A DNA stretch of 29,203 bases, taken from positions 344,931 to 374,133 of the forward strand of contig CAMPET010000003.1 in the NCBI GenBank assembly GCA_946803715.1, given 5' to 3'. The position numbers were made by a program, and so were the translations under genes. Below are positions 1 to 11,910 of this stretch, piece after piece. How positions within the stretch are numbered: the first letter of the stretch is position 1; every line of letters begins with the position of its first letter. Source of the stretch: Beroe ovata (Eukaryota > Ctenophora > Nuda > Beroida > Beroidae). The notes below the pieces were generated by a model. The model was given only the letters and a program-made list of their open reading frames with translations, was not told where the DNA came from and searched no databases.

Positions 1-16
1 ACACACAGACAGAGAG

Positions 17-57
<41 letters not shown>

Positions 58-155
58 CACACTCACACACACACAAACACACACAAACACAGACACACAC
101 ACGCTTTACAGAATACAGACAGTACAGGGTACGCACACACACACACTGACTCTCG
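1..155. repeat. (CA)n microsatellite, interrupted
   Basis: The first 100 or so bases are an almost pure CA repeat broken by single G, T and AA interruptions. A second short CA tract follows near 133-147. There is no coding content. The window edge cuts the array, so its true length is unknown. Confidence 0.95.
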
Positions 156-551
156 AACATAGTAGCTAAATGGCACTATATTTACCCTGGTGATTATAAT
201 GGACACTGGACAGCCATAGTGTACAACACAAGTTAACCATCGCTATGTTGAGGCAATGTATATAATAACAAACAGACACACAAACAGCCATACACACAGA
301 CACACAAACCTCCAGAGACAAAGATATCAGACATCATGGTAAACCTACACTCATGGCAAACCTACACACGGAGCGTTATTGCAAAAATTTTGGTAATAGT
401 TAATAACACAGCAATCACACCGATCAGAAACTATGTAGAATACAATATTACATGAGCCTAGTGTAATGACTAATGAGGTAACTGTTGTTGGTAGCTACTA
501 ATTATTGTGTACACATAGGCTGTAAACAGGTGTAGTGTTACTGAAGCATGG

Positions 552-777
552 TTACACACACCCAGACAGTAGGGTTGCACACTGAGACACAGACACGCAG
601 ACACACATACAAACACATAGACGCGCACACAGTTCACACACACACACACACANCAGAATGCAGATAGTTATCGTACACAGACACAGATACCCACACAGAC
701 ACAGATAACCACACAGACACAGAGACGCACTCAGACACACACACCCACACACACACTCACACACTCTTCACCCAAAA

Positions 778-808
<31 letters not shown>

Positions 809-850
809 CACATACAAACACACACACAGACACACAAACACAACCTATTG
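552..850. repeat. Compound CA/CAGA microsatellite block
   Basis: This block mixes CA runs with ACACAGACACAGATA-type units (about 670-735) and a long CA run near 775-805. A single N at 653 lies inside a CA run and probably marks an unresolved repeat length. Cysteine/valine-rich ORFs here are products of the repeat and are not genes. Confidence 0.9.
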
Positions 851-1667
851 TTTGTCGTATACAATCCATGTGTACAATCGCTATAGTAGACTAGTATAGA
901 CTATAGATCTGACCTAGTATCCCTAGTATATCATATACCTATCTTCCCCATAAACCACGGGGCTGTCAATTTATAGCTCATTTCAAGGATTTCAAGTTAT
1001 TTGCTGACATAGTAACAGATTAAAATAAAGGATATTTGAATCATTGGACCATGTTTGGGCATGCAAACCATTGAAAGAATCCACTGTGTTAGGTGCATCC
1101 AAGACAAAGACACGAAGTTAGTGGGTGGTACAATGAGAATAATTTTGTGATCACGTGACTGCTGTATGTGCGATCATTATCTTCTCTACATTATGTATGA
1201 CAATGTGGGTCATACTCGGTAAATAACATGAGAGTGTGTGAGCCATAACTTGAGTGATTTTCTGGACACTGTGAGGAGTGTTTATTGAATTAACTCATTG
1301 AACATCAAATATCAATAATCATAAAATGAAACACAGCGAATGTCTCTTAAGAAATAAATTATGGATATCATTATAAGTATTTTCAATGTGAAAATGACAA
1401 TCGAAAATATAACTCAAAATAAACAACTCAGAGAAGGGGAAGAGGGTGCGTCTCGGTGGCAGTTACTTGAAAAGTTGAAACACCACTGTCCAATGATAAT
1501 GATAATTATAATAGCCAGATCAATGGGCAAAGCTACTTCTGTGATCAGGTTTTTCCACTTTCAGTCAAATGAGCTTCATTCAGTGGTTATTAATGTATTA
1601 AGTCTTATGTAACTTAGTGCGTGTGTACTGTGTAAGGTGTACCATTAACGGTGCTATTGTTATATAG
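851..1667. other. No gene recognised
   Basis: AT-rich sequence with no ORF that looks like protein. An 83-codon plus-strand ORF at 1361-1612 has no recognisable motif and a low-complexity isoleucine run. It may be intron or intergenic DNA upstream of the candidate exon at 1668. Confidence 0.5.
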
Positions 1668-2038
1668 GGACAACATATAGGTATATTTCATCTACACAAT
1701 ATATGAGTTTATTGGCACACCTGGGCCAGGAGTTTCACCAACTCACTAGGTAAGTATAATGGCAACGTAATATGAGGTGCTTTCTGTGCGTACATTGAGT
1801 AGGTACCCAATGCAACACAGGAGGTTTTTTGAACTTTTGAAACACCATCACAGTTTCTATGATGTACGTATGTACTTACTTAGTATGCACTCCAATGCTT
1901 AAATCATAGACGCTATGATTGGGTTCTACAATTAGTGCGCAGATAAAGAAATAAGCCATGAAATGCTTTCATGTCGGCTGGTTAACTTGATTCTTTTCTT
2001 CCAGGCTTCATTTCATGAAGTCGCTATACAAAAATTAG
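1668..2038 (+). CDS. Candidate last two exons of a plus-strand gene (C-terminus only)
   Basis: Seen: an open 82-nt segment (1668-1749) follows a TATATAG acceptor and ends in the strong donor AG|GTAAGTAT. A second segment starts at 2005 after a good pyrimidine tract (TTCTTTTCTTCCAG) and reaches TAG at 2036-2038. Phases agree: two bases carried out, one base completing an AGG codon. The joined reading includes MSLLAHLGQEFHQLTR, then LHFMKSLYKN and stop. An AATAAA at 2315-2320 lies 277 nt downstream. Family not recognised. Caveats: other frames of these short exons are also partly open and protein-like, no upstream coding exon was found in the window, and an alternative acceptor exists at about 2528. 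The gene would converge on CABIN1, which ends near 3345 on the other strand. Confidence 0.3.
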
Positions 2039-2314
2039 AGGTTGAAATTAACATGAAAAGTTGATATAACACAGTAGTAGCTTTGAATGATGGTTATAGT
2101 AAAACGCAGATACCTACAGGTTTCATACCAACCAACTACAGTATGGGAGCATGAGCTACCTATTATAGCATGCAACAGCCTTAGAACATTGCCAAGAATT
2201 TTTCTAGATTGTTCTTTACAAGTTTCAAGTGGCTAGTGAGTAGTGAATACAAACTCTTATAAACGGTTTGAAAAAGCAATTTTCAAGAACCATGTTATTT
2301 TCTGCGAATCCCTT

Positions 2315-2320
2315 AATAAA
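2315..2320 (+). terminator. AATAAA polyadenylation signal candidate
   Basis: A canonical AATAAA hexamer lies 277 nt after the TAG of the candidate terminal exon at 2005-2038. No other support. Confidence 0.3.
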
Positions 2321-3340
2321 GTAAGTGTAATAATCGTAGGTAATATCAACCAAAAGGGTACCTATCGACTAAACAGGGCACCTTTACTAAGAACTAGCAG
2401 TTATTAAAATGCTGAGTAAAGCGGTTATTCATCATCCCAGTTTGATCAAGCATCTTGGAGGTTAGAAATGTAATATCAGTTGTTTTTAAAGGACAAATAT
2501 TATTGCTATGATCTCTTTTCTGTTACAGAGGACCCTCGAAAGCTCTTAGTAGACAGATAATATACAAAACAAACCTCCAAAACACAAGAAATAAGAATCA
2601 AATCATAAATATCATGCCAAATGGTGTGTGAAATGTATGCTAGATGTATATGATATTACTAAGAATATCAACATGTGTGCATCTCAACATTATCATGGTA
2701 AGATTCAGTGTATTAAAATACGCTTCAAATAGTTGAATAGTTGATGGGAATTGAAAGAATGCGAAATACATGAGCAAGCATTAATTATGATAACAACATA
2801 CGGCTAATCATAAAATAGATATCATATTGACAATGTATAACAATAACTTTGATAAATGTCCCATCTTTCTGGCCTGAGTTCATGACCTCCATACCTGAGT
2901 ACCTTCATGAATATTATATAACTACATACCTAACTCGTTGAGAACTGAGTATAAGCTACTAAATTCATCTCAAGATTGGGAATAGCACATCATATCATAG
3001 ATGCTCTGTTGAGTCTTTTCCCAACCAAAAATCTCTTTCATGTTACCTGCTTTGAATGGGCTTATGCTTGGAAGGCGATAATATCTATTTTCTACATGTT
3101 TCAATAAAAAGTTGCATTCATACAGGTATTGTACTTGAGAAGAATAGAAATTATCTCAGCTTGAGTCCTGACAAACTGTAGGCAATTGGTTCAATTTCGA
3201 TCAAATAACAAGTTTCTAACTTATCAATATTATTATGCAAGGCTATTTATATACAGTGGTGATCGATATCCAATAACAAATTTATCCTCAACAATAACTT
3301 GAGTTGATTCCATTTTACAAACGGTATATTGCATTATCAA
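2321..3340. other. Intergenic stretch between convergent genes
   Basis: AT-rich, with no convincing ORF on either strand. It contains a good acceptor (CTCTTTTCTGTTACAG, ending near 2528) followed by short open frames, but no matching donor chain, so no exon is called. A plus-strand AATAAA occurs near 3105. Confidence 0.5.
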
Positions 3341-3344
3341 CGAG

Positions 3345-3358
3345 TTTAATTCTTTAAT
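3345..3358 (-). terminator. Two ATTAAA polyadenylation signals for CABIN1
   Basis: Read on the minus strand, ATTAAA occurs at 3358-3353 and again at 3350-3345, starting 16 and 24 nt after the CABIN1 stop codon. This implies a very short 3' UTR. ATTAAA is the common variant of AATAAA. Confidence 0.5.
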
Positions 3359-3374
3359 TCAAACGATAAAAATC

Positions 3375-6300
3375 TCAAAAGTTCCGAAAGTTCTGGTACT
3401 GGTTACTGAAGTTGTTGGTAGGATGGCCTGAAGAAGGAGGAGGTAGCTGGGAAGTTGTAGATGCGTTGAAAGAATGATCTGGATACATAGAAGAGGGAAA
3501 CATCTCATTGTTGAAGGGTTGTGGACTAGGGTACTGAGCATGGATTCCGAAGCCCCTATTCTGATTCATCCGTACAGTTTGATCAGATTCATTGTCCTTG
3601 ATCATTCCCCTGTGCTCAAGAGGGTCTTGTTTACCAAGAGTACTGCTAGAGTTACCATAGGATGTATCAAATGGTTGAGAAGCAGAAAACTGGTTTGGAT
3701 AACTCATTGTGCTGCTAGTCGTACTCTGTTCTGGAGAGAAATGAGATAAAGGTGCAGCAACTGAAGGAGCAGATTGCACATAATTAGCATTCTCTGAGCT
3801 GAACTGACATGGTGGTGAAACTTGCGGCACCACATTGGAACACTGCGGCAGCTCTAAGGGAGATGGCTGTTGCACAGTTTGTGGCTGAAGTGATGGAGGC
3901 ATGACAGCTACTTTTGGGGAACTATTTTGCTGATAACCAGTTTCGTTGCCTGGATAAAAGTAATATTTGCCTGGGGAACCTTGGCCACCAGGATTACCCA
4001 TGAAATGCCCTTCCTGCTTGGGGAACTGATAGGAATTAGACGCATCATACTGGTTTGCTTGAGCATCATTGTTATAAACTCCATTGATTGGAGGAGGTGC
4101 TGCCTTCAATTTGGGTTTTCTCTTGCGTGGAGGTGGTCTTGGCTTGTTTGGATCCTTTGGTTTTCGACCACGCTTAGGTTTTGTAGCAGCCAACCTGAGT
4201 TTTTCTTGTTCATCAGTTAGATCACATCCGTCCAACTCATTCAGAATTCCCAAATCCACATTGTCAAGTTGACTGTCATCCCCCATCATCGTTTCCGAAC
4301 TCAAATTATTGTCAGAGCTGGTTGGACTGAAGATATTGTGGTCAGAAGGTGGCGATAAAAGAATTCCACTCCTATTGCTGTAAGGAGAGTCACTGATAAA
4401 TCCACCTTTTATTGGACTGCCCATCTGAGAATTACTTGCATTCGGAAAATATTCACCTGGTTTATAAACCATTTCATCAGAGTTAGTTCTCTTTGCTATA
4501 GCAGAAGTTTCATTTGGGGCGTTGTAAGGAATGCTCCCATGCAAAATTGGTTCTGACGTTTGTCTGAAGAAGGGTTGAGGTGTTGCATTTGGTATATGAA
4601 CATCTGACATCCCCCTTCTGAAAACATGATTCTCTGTGGTAGACTGAGAATTATGGTACATAGTGGCTGACTTATCAATGGTCTTATCAACAGCAGAAAA
4701 TTCAAACTGTTGAAGCGTTTGTACTTTATCTATCTTCCTCTTCTTCTCTCTTTTTTTGACTGGTAAGGCTTCTTTGATTTTTCGCTTCTTTGGTGGTCGT
4801 TCCCGCTTAGGCTTTGCAGCTTTGACTTTTTTGTTAGGAACATTCAGTGCAAGAAGTTGCGCTGGGGTCAAAGCCAATCGAGAGGCATCTCTAGGCAACG
4901 GGAAGTGATGCTGTGCCGATAACTTCCTATCTATTAGAGCATCAGACTGCTGTGATAGTATGTTGTCATTTACAATTCTAGAATCGGTAGGGAGTTCATC
5001 ATTGCTACCAGGAGTACGGCAATACATTGGCGGAGGAGAAGTCATATTCATAGGTGCAGATTTCAGTGCTGTAGGAGGAGGAGTCGGCTCTTTCTTAATA
5101 AGCATTGGAGGATTGAGGTGGGGTAGAGAAGTTGCTGAGATGACTGGACATGCATCATTCACACGAGCAATGTTCAGACTTGGCATTGCTCTAAACTGAT
5201 CTTGTGTATTAGCAGGGGCAGTTTCAGGAACTTTGACGTCATCCAGCGATGGCATAGCATCTTCATCACTGTCACTATCTGAGTCACCTCCAGTTTTATG
5301 GGATATAGAGCTTTGCTCCCTTTTACTTTCTGGTGACAAAGTACCTGGTAATACCACTGCTAAACTAGGTAAACCTATGGAGTCTGATTTTGATTCTGCT
5401 TTGTCTGCACATGTTACATGAGAGCCCGATATTACAATTTGATCAGAAATCTCCGATTGCTTCAAACTCTTAGAAATTAAATTAGCATCTAAATCAGCGT
5501 CACTTCCAGGATTGAAAACAGGAGCACCTGTACCTTTATCGCAGCTTTTACCTTCACTAGAGTTCTGTAAAGAAGATGATGTGCTGTTGTTGGAAACTTT
5601 TGAGGAACTACTCTTGTCAGAATTTGAAACCTCTAGCCGGGAGTCTGATTGCACAGTTTTAGCATCAGATATGATATCAGGGTTATTATCTTTCCCTGCT
5701 GAATGAGATTGATCAAGGCTCTTGTTAATGGAATCCTCTGCTTTCTTGAGCTTTGTTACGCCACTCACATTCTTTGGCAAGGCACTAAGTGTTTTCTGTA
5801 ATTTTGGAATTGCAGTTTTCAATGAGGCAACACTAACAGTTTTAGGGGCAGCATCTGCATTCTTGATCTCGGTAGTATTAGGTGCTGAAACCTTCGAACT
5901 TGAATTCGAATTCTCTTTATTGACAGCTTTAAGTAGCAGTTCTCTAATCTTTGCTGAATTTTCTTTAGTTTTCACTGAATTGTTGATGATATTCAAAATT
6001 TGAGAAACATTGGCATTGCCTTTAGTTTGGTTTTTCTCTGCCATCTGAGTAATAAATGTAGCAACGGCTTGTCTCACAGCAGTCTTAGCTGCATCATTAA
6101 CAACTATCTTTTCATTATCCTTGATTTTGTTTTTAGTTGTTGTGTTATTATCTGATGGCTCAGATGGAGTTGTCGCTTCCTTTGAAGTACCTGAACTTGA
6201 TGATACAGGAGTTACTATCTCCAGTTCTCGTTTCTTCTGTTTTTCAAGTTCTAGAAGAGCTGTCATTTTCTGTACCTTTTCAAAATCGTTAATGAGGTTA

Positions 6301-9300
6301 TTGGCGGTCTCATATAATGTAGCAGTGCTTTCCATGATTCGTGGATCACATAGAGCTATCTGTTGAGGAACTGTTAATTTGAAGAGTTTGAGAACAACCA
6401 ACATGGCCTCATCCACAGGCTTTGTTTCTATATTGGAAGACACATGGATGTCCTTCACCTTGATGCAAAGCTTCAGGAGCTTAATTGAATGCTCAGTTGT
6501 GTGTTTCGCTGGTGAACTACAATACTCAGATACCCTGCATCGGAGCAATGTATCAAACTGTGTGAGAGTTGTCTGAAGGAATTGCGTAACATCTCCAACA
6601 AAATTATTCAGTTGATCAGCTGTCTTAACCATGTTTTCGAATAATCTTATCAGATTGCTTATGTCTTTGCAATGAGTCAGAGAGGCAATTATTAATGAAA
6701 GACTCTTCCTCATGTGTCGGAAGAATCCGCCAGGCCTATCAACAGTGTCAACAGGAATTCTCCAGATACCAAGGAACAGATTCTTTCTAGTGAACAGGAA
6801 CATACCACTAGAGTTTGATGAATCTTGAAGCATGAGTGATTTTGCTTTCAGATAATCATCAGAGTTAGGTGAAGCAGAGTCGTGTATCATTTTGCAGAGA
6901 GCATTGCGAATTTTGTAATGTTCTGGCCACTTTGAAAAGCATTCTTCAAGGATGCATAAGCTCACCTTGGAAATTGATTGAATATCATCAACTCCTATCT
7001 CGCACTTACAAGACATCAGATCAGCAGATTGCTTCAAAGTGGACTGTATCTTTTGCTTGTAAGTAGAGTCCTTCAAAATCTCAGAATACTGAGAGCACCT
7101 CTTGTATATAGAATAAGATATTCTGAAAACTAGTTCAAAGCACTCCATTGAGTACTCCACAGGCGAACTTGTGTTGATCTTTCTGGAGAGAAGTTGGTGA
7201 AAATCTTGAAGTTCATTTAATGCTGAAACATAATGATCAAGCCAAACGAGATTTTTGGCATCTAACTTCTCTGAAACCTTACCAAGGAGGAAACTCTTTA
7301 TCCAGCTTTTTGGCTTTACTGGGCCAATGCCTTTGAGGAGAACTTCTTTTGCCTTTGTGATCAAAGTTAATCTTTTAAGGTCAATCTCTTGAATCACAGG
7401 TACATTATCAGCAAGTGCACCAGCAACCTGATTATAGACTGAAGCTATTGTGTACAAGAATATTGAGTATTCTGAAGCAACCTCAAACTCAGTTGGCGAT
7501 TTTGACATATAATGATCAAAACAAAGAACGGCTTTTGGGGCTATTGACTCAATCACAACCTTTAAGTCACTTTGAGCATTATTGAATCTATCTTCGGCAA
7601 TGCTCAGCCAGCACAGACCCAAGCAAAGCCATGATTGAATTCTGCTTGGATTGAGAACCAGGTCACAGATGAAGCAGTCAATAGCTTGCACGAATTCATC
7701 ATACTTCCATAAATAATCTCCACAGAGATAGAATATGTCTCTAAAATTTTGAATATCCCCGGAAACGTCTGGTGGATCATAGCTTGGAATAGTATCCTTC
7801 TCCAATGACATTTTAATCAGAAGGAAGGTTTCAGACTTCGAAACATCTGTATCAAAGAGTCCTATAGTCTTCGTCATTAATTCGAATGTATCTGCTGAGA
7901 AATGTTTTGTTTTCTCCATTGGATTGTATAACTGATCTGGTTTGTAGAATTCATAAACTTTCTTAGCCAATTCAAGATTGAGTTGTACATTAGCCGATCC
8001 ATGGTCAACCCGATTCTTCTTTGATCGTTTTGATCCAGTACCAGGATGGCCAATATGGCAAAACAAAGCTTGCTCCATCAAGTTATTAGCATCTTCTATG
8101 AATACATTGTCAATTTTGTAAGTCACACAGCAATCGATTATATACGTCAGGATGACTCCACTATTTATTGAGCACATCCCATGTTCACCCAAAACTTCAT
8201 GACACAATGTCAGTGATTGAATACGAGCAACATTGTGGTTCACCACTTCAGAGTCATTCATGCCTTCAGTAGCATGCTTGTCTATGAGTGAATGGTAAAT
8301 CATAAGGGCTCTCTGGATAGGGTAATCTCTGGTAATGCCTGACTCCAAGCCATCTTTGAAAAACTGCTCAAAGAACTTCAGTATAACTTTCAGAGTATTG
8401 TTCATTATTCTACCATGATTTATATCATTGCCTGTGACATCACATTCATGCAAACATGATATCAATGACTTGTATATTTTTGTGAGCAACGATTTGCAAG
8501 TGTCAGTGAACCGCAAGAATGGTACTAACTCGTGAAGCAAGAGTTCTGCACATTTGAGACAACTTTCCATCATTGACAACTTCTTGAGGGATTCCAACAA
8601 TATCAACAGATTTTTGTGACGAATCGGTATTTGGTCACTGTCTGTCTGTGGTTCATTGTTTATTTCATCAAGCATTGGCTTTAGCAGCTCCACAACACGG
8701 GAATAATTTTTCTCTTTGAATAGGTTTGCAACGTCCTCGCGCTCCAGAATTTCTAACAGATGTGTCTTCTGCTTCTCAACTGATTGGCTGTTTATCTGAG
8801 CAACAACAGTGTTAGTAACAATAACACCATCTAAAGGTGTATCTTCAAGCTTCACAATGCATATTTTGGCATATTCCAGTGAGCATTTGATATTCCCAAG
8901 CTTCTCCTCATACAAGCAATAAGTCCATGCAAACCTCAACTGAAATGAATCATACATTTCATTGGTTTTAAACAAGTCCTTAATTCGACAATGCTGATTT
9001 GCAATTTTTAGGAATTCCTGATCTTTATCAAGTGCATTTTCAGTGATCAACTTCTTCACTGCTTTGAAATATTCATCTTCAAGCTTACCGCCGGGAAACA
9101 AATTCAAGTAGACGATTATCTCGAAAGCACAGAGCAAAGTTAAAACATTCTCTTCTGTATCATGCTCTTCAAAACTTTGAAGAATGTTAGGCAGAGCTTC
9201 ATACTGCCTATAGCTCAAATATACCTCCATGAATGCTTTTATTACACTTTTTGACCACTTACAATGAAAATGACGAGACAGTTGATTGCAGTAGTTTTTC

Positions 9301-10724
9301 ATTAGAGGAACAAGCAGGATTTGGGAATCCTTGCTAAAGCTGATGATTTTTTGAAGCAATTCATGCTCATCTAGATTAGCAACTGAGATTCCTTGATCAG
9401 GAGTGCTAGAAACATCTTTGGCAACAACTGACAACTTTGGTGTGGATTTTTCTGAAAAAAACTTCAATGGCTCTGGAACCCAAGTTTCGAGTTGTGTGGC
9501 CAACGTTTCAAGAGGGTCGTTTGTTTCAACCAAAAGGTCTTGAACTCTTTTTGATCTCCTTTGACCCTCCCTCTTTTCAGCTTCCCTTGCAATTTTTTCA
9601 TCCATCCGTTCTTGATCAGTAACTTCCTTCACTGTCAATATATCCGATGTGGATTTGCCGGGGCACAAAACCGTCGATTCCTGAACTTTTTCAGACTTTT
9701 CTTTCAAGATAGCTTCAATATTACATTCTGAAAAGTCCACAGGGCAAAACAAAGATAAATCTCCTTCCTTACTTTTGGCAAAAAGTTCGCAAATGGCTAC
9801 CCCCAGATCAGCAAGTGGATCATCAGCACTGAGCTCACGTATAAAAAGAATGGGATCAGTTTTTGAGGATAAAGAAAGCTTTTTAGCTTGTTGATCTTTT
9901 TCTCGAAGTTCCCTTGGGAACTTGAGCTCCTTCTCAGTGGCAGAGTTATCTGGTTGCAATTCAACTAAACCCTGTTTCCATTTGAAGTTTTTGAACAGGA
10001 ATGGATCTTCTGTTTCAATTTGAGCTTTAACACAAAGAGCTCTCTGAAAATTGGTATTCAAAGACAATGAATGCTGGATGAGCTGTAAACATGACAAGTA
10101 ATCTCCAAGTGCATAAAGCAGACATATCAGAGTATCAATGCTTGGCCAAAAAGATGGGTTGATATTGATACATTCTTTCAACGAATCACATGCCAGGGTG
10201 TAATTCACCTTCTTTATAGCGACATTTGCAATATTAAACCAGGTTGTGATATCAGTTTTATCCGAGCTCACTGCTTCTAAGTAACACTCCAGAGCTTCAT
10301 CATAATTAGCTGTATTCTCGTGAACCTTGCCAAGGTTTTTATAGATAGATGTCGTAAGTTTTACAGCAGGGTCATTAAAGAAGTCAGTAGCAGAAAATGT
10401 TGCATCATCAAAGTTGAAATAAGGGTGCAAGAGTAATTCTTTTAAAGATTTCTCTGCTAAATCGTGCTCTTTATTCTTGATGAATGCAAGAGCTTTGTTA
10501 TATTTCTGGAAAGCATCTGATTCAACAACTTCCTTGTTTTGCTGAGAACTTCCTGCAAAATTAGTGATTAACATCATTCATGATTCCAGTTGCATTAATA
10601 TAGGAAATGTCTCTTAAAAATGAATGATGAGAGTACTGTACCTACAGTATTACAAAATATACATGGTATGATTCAAACCTGAGCTATCTTCTTCAGTTGC
10701 GTTTAATGCAGCAAACTTTATCAT
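3375..10724 (-). CDS. CABIN1: CABIN1 (calcineurin-binding protein 1-like; HIRA-complex TPR scaffold)
   Basis: Spliced CDS: exon 10724-10679 (46 nt), intron 10678-10553, exon 10552-3375; 2407 aa, close to vertebrate CABIN1. The starter exon encodes MIKFAALNATEEDSS, matching the conserved start of the family; the alternative in-exon start at 10577 would lose it. N-terminal TPR helices lie at about residues 40-210, with further TPR-like repeats around 960-1180. A diagnostic block, GIWRIPVDTVDRPGG, lies near residue 1275. A basic RRSKRV patch is near 341. The C-terminal third is disordered: Ser/Lys-rich about 1450-1800, an SDSDSDED acidic run, basic clusters near 1930, and an AT-hook-like KRGRKPKDP near 2136. 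Known for the family: with HIRA, UBN1 and ASF1 it deposits histone H3.3 independently of replication, and vertebrate CABIN1 also binds calcineurin and MEF2. The exon 1 donor is CAG|GTTTGA and the acceptor is ACTAATTTTGCAG. The lack of further introns is unusual. Confidence 0.95.
10553..10678 (-). other. CABIN1 intron 1 (126 nt, phase 1)
   Basis: On the minus strand the donor CAG|GTTTGA (GT at 10678-10677) and acceptor TTTTGCAG|GA (AG at 10554-10553) join codon halves G and GA into a glycine. A CTAAT branch-like motif lies just upstream of the acceptor. Splicing restores the conserved CABIN1 N-terminus, which is the main evidence. Confidence 0.85.
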
Positions 10725-11492
10725 TCGACCTGAGGAGAAAAACTAGGTATTATTCTGATAATTTAGTGACAATTTCGTTATGATGATTGATGAGGTTCGA
10801 AATGTTGTGTATGAAAATCTCTGATGATCTCTGAATCATCGATTCTGATGGACGAGACCTTAACGCACTCATAACTACCTACTACCAACTCTATCACTAA
10901 GGGGTTGCTCATACACCTATTGAGTACCTATTCTAACGACAAGTAGGGAAAAATCTGTTACGAACTAGTCAAATTACAGTTTTCAAATGACATCATCATA
11001 TTTTCCTGTTCTGGGCAAGAAGAAATAACTTAAGGACTATCGATATTGACAGGGGTGTAGTGCTGTGCCTTATATAACTCGAAAATCTGACAATAAAATG
11101 TAGAAGTGTCTAGTTATACATAGAGCCCATATAAGTGTTTAATGTATAAGGCAGTAAAACAAAAACGTGGTAAACTCCTACGCACATGCTTCCTTAATCT
11201 ATTTTGAGACACTGTCTGTCAATACCTCAGTGCACATCTCACCCACGATGGAACCTTCCTTCTTTCCTTGGAACATTACCTATCTTTCAAGCACATCATC
11301 TTTCACAAGTCCAACGAAATTAAATACTTTCAATAGTTAAAGCTCAGAGCGCATAATATGCTTCATCTCAATTTTGAAATCACTGTGTAGTATTGTCGAA
11401 TTGCATGATATTGAATGCTATAATACTTACAGCAGCTCCCTCAAGATGGGCGCATCAATTGTCGTATTTTCTCCAATACCTTTCTCGGCATC
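10725..11492 (-). other. CABIN1 5' UTR: exon 11492-11431 plus acceptor at 10730
   Basis: On the minus strand, TTTCTCCTCAG ends at 10730, only 5 nt before the CABIN1 ATG, so an upstream non-coding exon is expected. A 62-nt candidate (11492-11431) lies between CTTTTCCTTATAG and the strong donor GCT|GTAAGTATT. Joined to 10729, it places TGA in frame 18 nt before the ATG, supporting ATG 10724 as the start. It also contains an out-of-frame ATG, a possible short upstream ORF. The transcription start was not found. Confidence 0.55.
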
Positions 11493-11770
11493 CTATAAGG
11501 AAAAGTAAGATCCATCAACTACAAAGGTATTTACTTACGTATTAACCTACTTACGTCTCATGTATAGATTCTAAAAAGGGTACAACTATACAAATTTCTG
11601 ATTCAAATGGACCGATCTTATTGTACCATTGTACAACTACGAACAATTAGAGGGCCAATGGCTGCTCTCAAATCCACACACAATCCATGTTCGTAATTCA
11701 TAGGTAGAGGTGGTTTGCAAGCTCAAAAACAATGTAAATGTCATTTCGTTTGCCAATATGAAGTTCAAAT

Positions 11771-11782
11771 GTAGGTACCTAC
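11771..11782. repeat. 12-bp perfect palindrome GTAGGTACCTAC
   Basis: Self-complementary over all 12 bases. The identical dodecamer recurs at 26568-26579. Function unknown; it may be a binding site or chance. Confidence 0.7.
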
Positions 11783-11885
11783 ATTACTTATCTTTATACA
11801 AGGATCTCTACTTTTATCAACATTTGTGCCTTTACCAATACTCCCTTCATTTGTGAAACAAATGAGAGAGTCTCTCTATATTGAA

Positions 11886-11910
11886 GCCACAGTCTCTCAG
11901 AGACTGTGGC
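11886..11910. repeat. 25-nt palindrome with 1-nt centre
   Basis: GCCACAGTCTCT and its exact reverse complement flank a single C: 12 paired bases on each side. A second, shorter palindrome (AGAGAG-T-CTCTCT, 11865-11877) lies just upstream and shares the AGTCTCTC core. It lies between CABIN1 and GPC1, in no gene. Confidence 0.9.

Noticed and set aside
552-764. Cys/Val/Leu-rich ORF on the minus strand
   Set aside because: Translation of a CA/CAGA microsatellite containing an N.
3474-9622. Many 60-97 codon plus-strand ORFs opposite CABIN1
   Set aside because: They are antisense shadows of the long conserved CABIN1 frame.
10553-10577. ATG at 10577 as the CABIN1 start
   Set aside because: It lies in intron 1; splicing to 10679 restores the conserved N-terminus instead.
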